Source: Spinacia oleracea
Taxonomy: Eukaryota; Streptophyta; Magnoliopsida; Caryophyllales; Amaranthaceae
NCBI RefSeq assembly: GCF_020520425.1
Contig: NC_079487.1
Location: 83,271,141-83,335,140, forward strand
Direction: 5' to 3'
DNA: 64,000 nucleotides
Position numbers and translations under genes: made by a program. A model generated the notes under the pieces. The model ran no database searches. It was given only the letters and a program-made list of their open reading frames with translations, and was not told the origin of the DNA. Below, one piece after another: positions 22,501-36,164 of the stretch. Positions within the stretch are counted from its first letter, which is position 1. Each line of letters begins with the position of its first letter.

Positions 22501-23282
22501 TTTTGTTGCCGGAATTTGTGTGTTTGAAATTTCTTTTCTATATACTCATAGTAGTTTTCTAGCAATTTAACAGATTTATGTTGGAAAAGATATTTAATCC
22601 AACAGATGGGATTGGGTTGGATTTTGTTGATGAGTTTGGATAGCACTGTGTTTTTATCCTTGTTGGTGAGTTTGATTTATGGGTATTATTCTAGTGTTCT
22701 TGGTAAAGTTCCTAGATTGCTAGTTGTTGCTGAGAGCCTGAGAGGCAATCCTTTAAAATTAAAAACCTACTTGTTTTTTTCACTAAGATTATTATTGTTG
22801 TTTTGTTATATATTCTTCTCCTAGTTACAAAATTATATCAAATTATTGTATACTTTTGGAATTATTGAGCTGAGAGTAGTTTTTTTTTATCTTGATGTTC
22901 TGATATATATAGCTGAGATGAGAGTAGTAAAGTTAGAAATTGGGAATTTCCCTTAAGTTGAATTGCTGGTGCATCATATGAATTATGCATTTTTGTTATG
23001 CTTGAAATTTTGACAGTAAGAAACAGGGACCAAGTTATGGACTTAGTGTTTCATACATGGTTATCATAGTGAGCTAGATTAGAGGTTGTATTGCATGTAT
23101 ACATTGCATTGGCTGCATATGCATAGAAAAAAAGGTTAGTACTTGCAGTAGCTTTTATGTAGTAGGGATTGCAGCAGTTCCTAGCATACTACATGCTAGT
23201 GAGAGCCGATTCTATCATATTTTGCAACCTTGTGGCTGTGTCTGGCTATGAGTGTGTTTTTATGAGACAGAAAAATGTCTTG
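19561..23282. other. CACTA interior, left part: no gene recognised
   Basis: No coding region is supported. The first part (19620-20090) is C-rich like a 5' leader with a possible 83-codon frame at 19837-20088 that I do not recognise. The rest is AT-rich and has intron-like texture. A nested duplication lies at 20369-20667. Confidence 0.5.
20369..20667. repeat. Nested tandem duplication inside the CACTA element
   Basis: A segment of about 120 bases (20369-20487) recurs at 20548-20667 with few changes. Between the copies, a 60-base unit containing GATTTGAAAGAGAGATTGAT (20461-20549) is itself repeated. The pattern suggests two successive slippage or unequal-exchange events. Confidence 0.8.
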
Positions 23283-23600
23283 ATTTGACCTATCCTCTTG
23301 ACCACTTCAATTCCGAGAAAGTAGCTAAGTTCTCAAGTGTCTTTCATATAAAACTGAACTGAGAGAAGAGATTTAGCATTATCTATGGCCCTTTGACAAT
23401 TTGCTGCCAAGATTAGATCATCCACATACACTAGACCAGCTATAAACTTTCCACCTTTATTCCTTGTGAATAATGAATAATCAGTCTTAGATTGTTCAAA
23501 TCCAAAACAATTTAATGCATAGAGGGAATTTAGTAAACCATTGCTTTGGTGCTTGCTTTAATCCATAAAATGACTTCATCAATTTGAGTACTTTGACCGG
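23283..23600 (-). pseudogene. Ty1/copia reverse transcriptase fragment
   Basis: The minus strand reads SFYGLKQAPKQWF, then after a frameshift GGKFIAGLVYVDDLILA (YVDD at about 23431-23410), then SLLSVQFYMKDT and YFLGIEVV. These are consecutive conserved blocks of a copia-type reverse transcriptase (YGLKQ.pR.W ... l.VYVDDl...g ... F.MkDlG...yFLGiEv). At least one stop and one frameshift interrupt it. No integrase, gag or LTR is seen next to it, so only this piece survives within the CACTA element. Confidence 0.8.
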
Positions 23601-23654
23601 AGATCGAGTGTGTTTCCCTATCACTTATTATGAGGCCCTGGTCATTCATGACAT

Positions 23655-24415
23655 TTGGTGGTGGCCGGCGATTCGATCTGGCCGGCTGTACAGTTTTGGG
23701 AAGGAGAGTGCCTATATTTTTTGGTTAACTTGTTGAAACTGCTGGGTTGTTTGATGTTTGTTATGATGGACATGTTGAATTGCTAATGCTTGCCGCTCTG
23801 AATATAGATCTTCTGATATGCTGCTTCTTTGGTCTAATTTTCTGTTTGGTTCTGTTCTGCCTAATCTGCTGCCAGTAAGCAGTTCTGCGTGTTTTTGCCT
23901 TTGTTGACTTAGGTTCACTGTAGTTTTTTTGTTGCATTTTGTTTTTGGTGATTAGGTTGTTTGTATTTAGAGCATAGAATGTTAGTGAGGAAGTGATGTC
24001 CTTTTATAGCTTCAGTTTTTGTGAGATAAAGTTGTTGTACTACCCTTGTTTTCTTACCATAAGCCGAGGCTTCTGAAATCTGGTCGGCTGTACAGTTTTG
24101 GGAAAGAGAGCGTCTCCTTAGTGTCTCTAATTTGCTATTGAAAAAAATGGTATACTGCTTATTTGTTTTATCTCTTTTTGTAGTTTCGGTTGCTGGTAGT
24201 CTATTCTTGGGACGATAGTTGGAGCAACTGTCGAACTTCTCCTTCCCTGTTGTTACTAATCCAGGTATTATCAGTTCCTTTTAATTTTTATGTTGCATTT
24301 CTCTTGATTACCTTTGTACTTTCTGAAACCGATAGTCCGTTGTTGGGACGTTTGTTCGAGCAACTAACGAACGTCTCCTTCCTTGATGTTGTTATTCCCA
24401 GGTTACAGTAGATCT
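23655..24415. repeat. Imperfect internal duplications in the CACTA element
   Basis: CGGCTGTACAGTTTTGGGAA occurs at about 23682 and again at about 24083. A roughly 75-base segment at 24185-24265 recurs at 24325-24402, both with GTTC/GGAGCAACT and CTTCTCCTTCC-like cores and both ending in CCAGGT. I see no known family; the paired CAG/GT ends look like duplicated exon borders but this is speculative. Confidence 0.5.
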
Positions 24416-25782
24416 GTTGTTTTATGTGATTTAGTTCCCTATATCTACTAGGGCGTTGTATACTTCTGAGAAGTAATAAGGTATTATGTTGATATTAGCT
24501 GAAACACAAGTTTGGTGTTAGGTCTGGGTTGTTAGCAAACTATGGTTTCTGTTAGTTAATTTATGATCCTCCTTCTGTAACTCGTAAAGAAAACACAATG
24601 TTAAATGCCCCATATTACTTCATAAATCATTTTAAAATACAAATGGCCATGCAAAATAATGAACTTTGATATTGTTACACTCCTGTGTCATAACAAAGCT
24701 TTCAAATGACATTAAATATGGCTTAACCATGGTCATTAAAATTCCACCTAAAAAAGATTAAGCTCCAAATTCGATCATGAGCTCAGACCACAACAAAGCA
24801 CCAAATTACCATCATAAAGTGTAAGCCAATCCAAGAGAGCAGCCCGACTTACTCTCCTGATAAAATCTCAGTCGAACTCTGGCCATAAGTGAGAGATAAG
24901 TCTGAAATCAACTACAATAAAGAGTTTTAGTTGCGCATAGTAATCAGAAGTCTTGAGTTTTCTTCATAAAAACACGGTTTCAACAAAGTAAGAAACTGGA
25001 ACTGGTTGACTAGCAAGCATTGATATTAAATGTACTGACCTGGAAAACCAGCATAGAATGCTTCCATCCGACATTCCATTGCTCTTACAGAACCAAGGGC
25101 CAAAACTGTACCCACCACAATATCTCCTACCTCACATGGGTTTACATTTGTCTTCTTTATCAATTCCTATGGTTGAATATTGCACATAGTAAAAGCTTGT
25201 TTTCTGTTTGATTGACTTCTATAGTCTGTTTTGTTTGGTCTGTTCACTTATCTTTATATAGCAGCTCCATACTAGTTTATGAACAGGCTATCTGATTTCT
25301 TGTTGTTGAATACAAAAGTTTCTTGATCTTTCTATTTGTCTTGTTTACTGTTACTTGTGTTGAGGATCATATATAGTATTGTATGAGCAACACATCGTTT
25401 ATTGAAGAAACACTTTTCAACTGAGTCTAGAGCTATCATCTATGATTTATCCTTACAGAACGTATTAGGGGGGAAAACTAGACAGAAGTAGAAGATATTG
25501 GGGCTGTTATCCACCTGTTGTAGCCTTTGTAGACGGGTTTTCCTTTCTCATGTTTATCAGTATGTTTAGGTTAAGATAGTGTTGGTAATGATTTTAAAAA
25601 GCAGGGCAGCTGTTGCAGAAATTTCTATTTGAGAAATAATTTCTAGCCATCTAGCCATCTACATATCTACTTGTTGCTGTTCTAGGTGCCTAACTTCCAT
25701 ACCCTTTTTTTTGAGGAAAACGGCACCGGCCATTAGTTATCATTATTAATTAAGCAGAAATCAGTAGCAACAATATCCTCTA
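24416..25782. other. CACTA interior, middle part: nothing recognised
   Basis: The stretch is AT-rich with no frame above about 60 codons that resembles a known protein. It may be intron or decayed cargo. Confidence 0.4.
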
Positions 25783-26469
25783 CTATACTCGGGCATCCCC
25801 CTCTCTATAAACATGAACAAAGCTAATTGAGTCAAACAAGCTAGCTATCTCACGAATTTCCCTGCCAATCATTCCCAAATAAAGGCCATCTCTTATCTCC
25901 CCATTTACCAATTTAATGACCTTTAAACAGTCACTTTCTACCACTACATCCCTTGCCCCACATTGTATAGCCAACTTTAATCCAAGAACAATTGATTTTG
26001 CTTCTACTATACTGACTTCCCACTGATGTGCTACCTGTAGGCACGCAGCTCACACAACAGCCCCCTCCTCATCTCTAATTATCACCCCCATCCCAGCCCC
26101 TACATCTTTAAATATAGCCCCGTCAACATTAATCTTCAAGACCCCTGCAGCAGGTGGACTCCAAGTAACTTCATTACGATGTATGATCTGCATTCTTCCA
26201 TCCCCACTCCCACTATCCTCCTCTACCCCTCCCCTTCGCCTTGCACCAGTACCCTCCTGTACAGCCTGCTCAAATGCTTGCAAGGCACAAGCTGTTGCAG
26301 CTACTGTCTCACTCGGGCACTTGGGTAAGCTGCCATACAACACCGCATTGCGATCATTCCAACACATCCATGTAAGCATTGCCGCCATATTTTTCTCATC
26401 CTCCTTCAAACAGTCCATCCACCACCCAACCCAATCGATCACATTGCCCACATTCATACCCTTGCTCAC
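25783..26469 (-). pseudogene. RNase H-like domain of a plant LINE or captured gene, one stop
   Basis: From 26469 the minus strand reads a linker with MLTWMCWNDRNAVLYGS, then WSPPAAGVLKINVDGAIFKD, GMGVIIRDEEGAVV, a TGA stop at about 26050, and in the same frame SIVEAKSIVLGLKLAIQCGA, VVVESDCLKV and ending HVYREGDARV. This is the RVT_3 (RNase H-like) domain found at the C-terminus of plant L1-type LINEs and in related host genes. The acidic residues of the active site (D in NVDGA, E in VEAKS, D in ESD) are present. The in-frame stop and the truncated C-terminus make it a pseudogene. It sits as cargo inside the CACTA element. Confidence 0.75.
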
Positions 26470-26904
26470 TGTACATCAGTGTTTGCCTCATACCCTTGCA
26501 CACTAAAAAAGGTCAAACCAATACAGATGCACACATAACACGGCTATCATCGTACGTGAGTAAAAACTATGCATCTAGGCTGTAGGTGATTAGGTGCAAT
26601 AGTATTAAAATATTATTCCAATATCAATGGATGTCCGATGTTTGTCCAATTTTATAAATACTGTCAATCTCAATCAACCAAATGAATTAAAAAAATTTAT
26701 GCCAGAACATGCAGGTGTAAACAAGATGGTTAAACAAGACGCAACAAAGAAACCAATGTATCACAAACTAAAGAACAAAAATAAAATAATACATTTGAAA
26801 TGAACTTGATCAGAAAAGGCATGACATTCAACTTGGTCTGTATTCAACCACTTGGTGATAGCGATAGGTAATAAGGGCTCAACTTCGTCTGTATTCTAGA
26901 ATTC

Positions 26905-27060
26905 TATTCAGTGGGGAGCAGAGAATGGGTACAAAACATCTATTTGGCATGACAACTGGTTGGTTTTGGGATCTCTTAGAAGTCTCATCAGGGGGTCTTT
27001 AAGGGAGGGGGGAGAATCGTTGACCCTTAATGCTTGTATAAAAATCAAACATGGAATGTG
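26905..27060 (+). pseudogene. LINE reverse transcriptase C-terminal (zf-RVT) fragment
   Basis: One frame reads WGAENGYKTSIWHDNWLVLG, followed by a serine/glycine-rich stretch. This matches the W.vG.G..i.iW.D.Wl block that lies between the reverse transcriptase and the zinc-binding region in plant LINEs. It is on the opposite strand from the RNase H-like fragment, so the two are not one simple insertion. Confidence 0.65.
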
Positions 27061-29100
<2,040 letters not shown>

Positions 29101-29115
29101 TTTTTTGTAGTGTGA

Positions 29116-29472
29116 GAGCCTCAAGATTAGACTTGGTAGGCGGGAGCGGTGGAGGAGCATTGCCAAATCCGGTAGGATTAATTAGGTGGAAATTGATTGC
29201 CATAGGTCCTAGGCGCATTGAATCTGGGAGGAGGATATTGGGAATTACCGTATTGGCTTCCCGAATTCAATGGATAGCCCCCACTAGAAGCTCCCCTATA
29301 TTTTCCCATATTGGTAGTTGTAACCCCCTCCACCTTGGTGGTTTGGGTTATAACTACCTTGATTGTATTGAGTTTGATTACCTAGGCCATGGGGTTGACC
29401 ATAGGAAGCTTGGCCTTGATAGCCTTGCGCCCTATAGTTACCCCGACCTTGATTATCAAACCCTCCTCCTTG
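29116..29472 (-). pseudogene. Athila gag middle fragment, antisense
   Basis: The minus strand includes the Gly/Gln/Tyr-rich tail (YRAQGYQGQASYGQPHG, NPNHQGGGGYNYQYGKI) and APPPLPPTKSNLEAL. It joins the piece at 32299-33577 on one side and the piece at 19041-19406 on the other. Here the GGGGGT run is complete, which shows the two-base loss in the plus-strand copy near 8575. Confidence 0.88.
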
Positions 29473-29477
29473 GCCTT

Positions 29478-32293
29478 TGTAATCCCCCGTAATTTTATAC
29501 ATTTTGTTTATATATTTTAACGTATATTTAATATATTTAAATAAGAATTTATGAATTTTGAAAATAAATATATAATTAACGTATATGTATTTATTATATT
29601 TTAATATTTTCAACGATTTACGAAATCGAAAATGATTTTAGAATTTTAAGTTGAAAAGAATTTGAATTACGAAAAATTGATCGAATTTAGAAAACGATCC
29701 TATTCAGTTTTGGATTCGAATCATAAAAGCTAAATCCTAATTCTAGCTCACCTGGGAAATCCCAACATTAAAACCCAAAACTCAAACCCTCCCCTTACTC
29801 TAATTCACATGAAACCCAAGCAAGCCATTCATTCCTCCCTTCAAACTCACGTACAGCAAACCCTCATCCCTCTCAGCCGTTTCCTCTCCTCTGCCTTGCT
29901 CTCCACGTCGTCGTCCCAGCCGCCACAGCCACCGGCGATCCCTAACGCCGGTAACCCTTCGATCTCCTTCTTCGTTCCCCTTCTTTTTGTTTCGTTCTTG
30001 ATTTTCGTCCTCCCTCACCATTACTTCCCTCTTGTTTAAGTTTTCACGCAGCACCAATTCGTGAGCCTCCCTCGCCGACCGCAGCCTCGAGCTTCGTCGC
30101 CGCCGCGAAAGGGTCGCCGCCGCTGCACGGTAGTTCGTCCATCCTTCCTTCTTCTTTGTATTTCGTTCTCTTTCTTTTTATTTCTGTTTCGTTCATGGCA
30201 CTCATTCGTGTTTTGTTTGTGCCGGCTGCAACCGCCGTCCTCCGGTCACAGCCAACACCTCGCATAGCCGCGCCACCCTGTCCGCCGGCCAGCACTCCCC
30301 TCTCCCTCTTGAATTGGTTATTTTCTTAAACCCCAAGTAAACTAATTATTTTAAGTATATTTTGTTAATTTAATTTATGCGTTGATTTAATAAATTTATG
30401 ATTTTTATAATTTAATTAGAATTTCAGAATTTTATATTATGTTCAAATAATATGTTTATTTTTCAGATTATCTAATTACATTGAAATATTAATTTTTGAT
30501 TATTTAAAGTATGAAATTCAAGGTTTTTATGATTGTAAATCATGGTAGGTTGGGTATGGATTATTAAATTTATTACTTTGATGTATTAGGAACGTAGATT
30601 GACCTTGGTGAAATTTTTAAATGAATTTATATTGTTGAAAATTTAAAGTACGATGTTTGCAAAAAGTTTTCAACGAATTTCAATCACTAGTTCAATAAGT
30701 ATGATGCTAGGAAACAAAATGTTTAAGTTTTGATATCGGGGAAGGTTCTAAATATGTTTAGGATGCATTTAGAATGCTTTATTATGGTTGCCAATGATTA
30801 GAAATTGATTGGGATTACTTGTTGGTTGTTTTAGGCAGAGAATTCTCTTTAGGCGACTTTTGAAATTGTTAAAGTGGCCTATCAGTTTGTTTACACAAGG
30901 TACGTACATACCTGTGTGCTTGGAATATGTGTTATTTGTTGAAACCATGTTGAAATCGTTGATGAACTTGGTTGTGTTGAAATTGTTGGTGAACTTGGTC
31001 ATGTTGAGATTGTTGTTGAACTTGGTCATGTTGATATTGTTGATGAAGTTGGTCATGTTGAATTTGCATGTTTAATATTGTTGGATGGACATATTGAGCA
31101 TACATTTCGTTATGAGAATTATAACATGTTAGTATGGATGATTGATGCAAACATGTTGGTTGGGAACACTAGATTATTTTGTATATATTGATTCAGGTCG
31201 ATTGATCGTTGTTCCCTTTTAGCTTTTCACTACTTTATGAGGATCGAGGACCTTGTTTAGTAAGTTGAAACCTTATACCCATATAGAGGGGTTGATCAGT
31301 ATTAAAGGAAAGGTTGGATTTAATTGGAATGAGTCATGCTTGATGCCTTTGTGATCACTTGCTTAATTCCAAGATAAAAACAGTTGTGAATAATCGTTGA
31401 TTGTATGACTTATGTGATTGTTGAGTCATAACAGAGTTTTAATCTGTAAATCATGTAAAGTGAAACTGAATAGCAATAGCTTTAGACTGTGCACGTCTGA
31501 AGTGACGGACAAACAGGAGTTGGGGTTCATGGTGGTAGCCCATGGCCTTTTCTGGGACCGGATTGATCACCGTGTTCTATTTTTATTCAAACGTTCCTCG
31601 ATATCACAGGTCACTGAGGTTACGGAGTCGCGCCCGTACCTCGTCTTCCCTAGTGAAGACTTCGGGTTGGACAACTCGGTCCATTGTCTATTTCAACTAA
31701 AATAATATTATTGTTATAAGTCTTGCCTAGTCTAGTTAAGTATGGTCGTCAAATTATCATGCTTTGTCTGCCCTTATTTATGTTCATTAATATCATGTTA
31801 GGATTGTTCGTTTAATAGTATCATGTTAGGATTATTATTGTTTTAGTATGTAGTACTCAGCTTTGCTGATTACGTGCTTTGTTTGTGTGTGTTGATCATG
31901 GATATGCCTTATTGATCCTGTGATGACCCATCTTTGGTGAGCAGTCTCTAAGGATCAATAAGCGTTGCCCATCTACAGGTTTGAAGATGATGCATCATTG
32001 GGTTCGGGGTTAGAGAGCTTGTATTTAGATTTGTTTTGTTAAGTGATTTGGTTTGTTAAGTTGGACTTGAAATTTGTCGTACTGTTCGTATTTCCTTATT
32101 CCCGTTAATTGGTTTTTGGGACTTAATATGTAATCGATCATTTATAAACCTAAAAGTTATTTTTATGTTTTCCGCTGCAAAATTCTGAATAAGCCGTTAC
32201 GTTTTGACACGGGCGATAATACTTTGATAATTCTCTATAGTTACATTTATAAAAAGGGTTATTTTAGAAAAAGGGAATTGTCTGGGTGTTACA
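29478..32293 (+). mobile_element. Solo LTR of the Ty3/gypsy chromovirus family
   Basis: The 2,816-bp LTR starts TGTAATCCCCCG and ends GGGTGTTACA, and is flanked by the 5-bp target duplication GCCTT (29473-29477 and 32294-32298). No internal sequence, primer site or polypurine tract is attached, so it is a solo LTR left by LTR-LTR recombination. Its first part matches the inverted LTR at 1-900. A GC-rich block (29810-30300) with proline-rich small frames and a short minisatellite (30940-31070) lie inside. Confidence 0.93.
30940..31070 (+). repeat. 30-bp minisatellite inside the solo LTR
   Basis: About four copies of a 30-base unit built on GAACTTGGTCATGTTGA with GTTGTTG between them. The reading frame through it gives a leucine/valine repeat on the plus strand, but nothing suggests that it is translated. 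Confidence 0.8.
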
Positions 32294-32298
32294 GCCTT

Positions 32299-33577
32299 GG
32301 CCTTGGCCTTGGCCTTGGTAGGATCCACCTTGATAAGCATGCATAGGAAGGCCTCTAGGTGCTTGTCTATTAAAGTTTTGGTTCGGGGGACCATCATATC
32401 TAGGCCTCTCCTTCATAGCATTTGCATATTCCACATCAAAGTCTTTCTCATAAGGAGAGCCATGTTCAACATATGAGACATTATGCAATAAATGACACAT
32501 GCTAGGGAAGTGACCATGCTCACCACAAATATCACAAAAAGATGTATCAAGAAGCATTCTGTTGTAGGAACTAACCTTTCCCTTCCCCTTAGTGAGAAGG
32601 GTGGCCGATGGTGGAGGAATTGTTGATGGAGATGGTGGTTGACTCGGAGCACTCTTAAGCTTCTCAAGTCTTGAGCTAAGCTTTTCAATGATATTGGCTT
32701 GCTCCAAAGAGAAAGTCGAACCCTTGCCATCTTCATACTTCCCCTTGCTATCATAATTCCTAGTCTCCACATGCCATGCTTGGTAGTTTTGCACGACATC
32801 TTCTATTATCTCTTCGATTTGGTCCTCCGTCTTATTCATGATTGGACCACCCGCCCCCGCATCAAGACTTGTTTTGGAGGTTGGGATAAGTCCCAAGTAG
32901 AAAGTTTGTAGGAGGAGCCACTTAGGTATTCCGTGATGAGGACACTCCCTTTGGTATTCCTTAAATCGATCCCAAGCCTCAAATAAGGATTCATCACGCT
33001 TTTGCTCAAAGGATTGAATTTTGTGCCGATACTCCGCCGTCTTCCCATGCGAGTAGAACTTACTAAGGAATGCACTTGTCACTTCGTTCCAAGTCCTTAG
33101 TGAATTTGGCTTGACCTCCTTGTCAAGCCAATCACTTTCTCGCCCCAATAGAGAAAACCGGAATAGCTTCAACCTAACATATTCGGAAGTCACCCCGTTG
33201 TGCTTAATAGTATCGCAATAATGTTCAAATTGTTTCAAATGTTCATGCGGCGATTCACTAGTTTTTCCGCAAAACGGGTGACTTTGAACCAAGGTAATCA
33301 GCGCGGGCCTTATCTCAAAGTTTTTGGCATTAGTGGTCGGGGCTTGTATGCCAGAAGTTGCCTCAAAGGCTCCCGGTATGCCCAAATTCTTAACCGGAAG
33401 AGCCATTCTATAAATGGTTGGACTTGATAGATCTTGATTCGGTACTACACTCAAAGGATCAAACCGATTGTAGCTCGATGAACGGGTTCGGATTCGTCTC
33501 AAGCTCCGCAAAGTCCTCTCTAACCCTAGGTCGAGAGGGTAGATAGGCCTATGACGAGTTCTCCCCCTATCTTGCAT
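32299..33577 (-). pseudogene. gag: Athila gag 5' part, antisense, open frame interrupted by the solo LTR
   Basis: The frame opens at ATG 33577 (MQDRGRTRHRPIYPLDLGLE) and is unbroken for about 425 codons. It has the capsid domain (SHPFCGKTSESPHEHLKQFE, SDWLDKEVKPNSLRTWNEV), a CCHC knuckle CDICGEHGHFPSMC, and a Gly/Gln tail with a GCCTTG repeat (GQGQGQ) where the solo LTR inserted at 32298. The last few residues before the stop at 32264 come from the LTR. Compared with the plus-strand copies it differs in many codons, so it is a distinct, older lineage of the same family. Confidence 0.92.
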
Positions 33578-33691
33578 ACAAACTCAAACCAACCGTGAGC
33601 AATGAAAAGAAAACTAAAGCAATAACTAAATATTTTTGGTATTTTTGGTTAAACTAGACTCGATTATACTAAACTCAAGAACAACAACCGC

Positions 33692-33709
33692 TCCCCGGCA
33701 ACGACGCCA
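33692..33709 (-). other. Primer binding site of the antisense Athila element
   Basis: The minus strand reads TGGCGTCGTTGCCGGGGA, three bases inside the LTR end. It matches the tRNA-Asp site with one mismatch. Confidence 0.85.
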
Positions 33710-33712
33710 TTT

Positions 33713-35336
33713 TGATGAGGCTTTTTCCGTGTCGTTGAATCGGAATAAACCTACCAAACAATATTTGTAACATCCTAGACCAACACACTATATGTATTAT
33801 AGTGGTAAGCTAAGGTATCGTCCCAAGAGAACGGTTCGTTTTTGAGTTTATGCACCAAGCTAGTTTAGAAACTAATTCAAAAGTATGAGTCACAAGTAGG
33901 GAAATTAAGCTAATTATGCAACAATTATGGAAGGAATTAGGGTATCGGGGATAAACTTGGGTAAATTGGAGAAAATGAGATGCAATGCAATCATGACACT
34001 GTAAGGAAATTCAATCATGGAAGCAACCAACAATTATGGTTCTGCACCCCACTCGGTTAGCGAACCTTGCCAATTCTAACTCTAATGATACGCTTTCGCG
34101 TCACCCTAGAATTAGGTTGGGAAACTAAATCAACTAGCCACTTCAAATTCACTCATAGGCCCTCAATTTCTTGACAAGTCCATGAAGAAAGCTCCAATTA
34201 TAATGACTAGCCTAGTATTTGGAACTACTAAACCAATCAAACATGGAATTCCAAAATTGCAAATCACAATTTAATCACATCATCATTTCTACATATTAAC
34301 TCTACATCCCCAATCATTCCCAAAATATCACCTCTAACCCTAACAATTAACTACTCACTACTCATTAATGGAACAATTGAAATTATGCTAAGAATCATCA
34401 TGATTGAAAAGAATTAACGAAATTGCAAGCAAACAAGTAATCAAGCTAGAAATTCCAAGAATTCTATTGAAATCAAATTATAAAGCAAATCCAAAATTCA
34501 ATTATGAAAGCAATTAAATAAACTAAAGCAAAATTTGAAAGGATTGAAGTGAAGATAAATTACTCAAAGCTTGAAGAATCTTGAAAGCAAACTTGAATTG
34601 AACTTGAATTGAACTTGAAAGTGTTTGAAACAAGGATTCTCTCTCTAGAATTCAAAGCATAAAATCTGAAAACTAATTCTAAGCTTTTTTTTAAAAACTA
34701 ACCCAAAAACTAATTCTCCATAATAAAATGAAAAAAAAGTATTCATATGTTTCCCGAAATAGAATTTCAAATCACGAAAATAGGCCAACCCGCATCAGTG
34801 TGCGAACGCACAAACCCCTGTGCGAACGAATGAGATTAATGAGTGTGGGCGCACAAAAATTCTATGAGACCACACAGAGTGACGAATCAATTCCTTCGTG
34901 TCTATGAGCACACGAAATTTCTGTGCGATCGTACATACCAAACTTAGCCAAATTCTTCAGCATTTCTTGTGTGGTCACATGGCTCTGCTGTGTGTGCGCA
35001 CAAGAATCTGGTGCGAGCGCATGGATTTCCGTGCGAGCGCATGCAAAAACGGGGAGCTGCTGAAAGTTTTTACCCACTTGGTGCGAACGCACTCTGTAGC
35101 TCGGTCGCACGACCTTTCTTTGCCTTCAATGTCTCCTCTTCTTCACTGTGCGAGCGCACAAAATTCCTGTGCGATCGCACAGGGCTGCTTCTTGCACATT
35201 TCTTCAATATTTTCCTATAAAGCATCAAAGTGGAATAAGAACATACAAATGGCATAAAAACTACCTAAAACTCACAAAAATCATAATAAAATAATAAGAA
35301 AACCTAAGCTTAGAGCGACATAAATGCCGTTCATCA
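33713..35336 (-). repeat. 5' LTR of the antisense Athila element
   Basis: On the minus strand it begins TGATGAACGGCATTTATGTCGC (first bases at 35336) and ends at 33713 with ATCA next to the primer site. It is 1,624 bp and related to, but clearly diverged from, LTR1 and LTR2. Its U3 part (34795-35190) carries a variant of the inverted GTGCGA(C/G)CG motif array, for example TGTGCGAGCGCA followed by TGTGCGATCGCACA. Confidence 0.9.
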
Positions 35337-35354
35337 ATATCACATAATATAAAG

Positions 35355-35530
35355 CTTTTGCAAAAAAACTTGATGAAGCAGATAAGATGTATCTAGAAGA
35401 AAAAGAGAAAGAAAAGTTGTCAATAAAGCTGGAAAAATTGAAAGCTAGAGAATCTGGAAAAGCTGCCACTAAATTTGGAAAAGCTCGCATCAAAGTTGAA
35501 CAAGGTTCCAGTTTAGAAGATGCAATGTAA
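35355..35530 (+). pseudogene. Unidentified C-terminal coding fragment, coiled-coil-like
   Basis: A 58-codon frame ends in TAA at about 35530. It reads KAFAKKLDEADKMYLEEKEK, then SIKLEKLKARESGKAATK and ends GSSLEDAM. The composition (Lys/Glu/Leu-rich helix, few rare residues) looks like a real protein end rather than chance. I do not recognise the family. It starts just after the antisense Athila LTR, so the element may have cut a gene whose other part is missing here. Confidence 0.35.
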
Positions 35531-36164
35531 TATTTTCAGTGCTTCATTAGTACTCGGTTGATAAGGAAGAGACTTTAGTTTTTAAAAGTGCGTCTAAGTG
35601 ATTTTGAAACGCCTAAAAAGGTCCGCATAAGATGTTTTTAGCGCTTGATTAGATTCATACTAACTAAAAAACCCTAGTTGTGCAAGCTTGGGGTGATAAA
35701 CTCACTCTAATAAGCTATATAGTGTTCAGGGGTATAGTGTTCAGGGGTATATTTGTGTGGTATAGGCCGGACATGATCTATGGTTTTGATGATTCAATAA
35801 AACTTTCCAACGAGAGCCTTTGAGTTCTCTATAGATGTTGGCAAGGGATTTTTAGTTTCCAACATAATCTAGTGTGTGTCAGTGCTAATGCACGGACCAT
35901 TGACAACATAGAAAACTAAAAATATATTTACAGAAAATGTAAATTGATTAAATTGTACGAAGTATTTTTTTTAAAGTAACTGAAAAAATATAATGTAATT
36001 GGTAAAAACTAAATTTAAAATTTGCAATCAAAATACATACTTCGTATTTAATTAGGTTTGTCATATATTATTAAAATTAAAGGGATACAATATGATTTTT
36101 TTTATAGAAGAAAAAATATCATTGAATTTGTTTTAGAAAATAAACAAACGTGAAATAACTATAT
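35531..36164. other. Intergenic, nothing recognised
   Basis: AT-rich DNA with a short tandem duplication of AGTGTTCAGGGGTATA at about 35721-35755. No gene or element boundary is evident. Confidence 0.5.

Noticed and set aside
29809-30039. Proline/serine-rich frame with a hydrophobic end inside the solo LTR
   Set aside because: It lies in the GC-rich LTR block, is not in the same form in the partial LTR at 1-900, and has no recognised domain.
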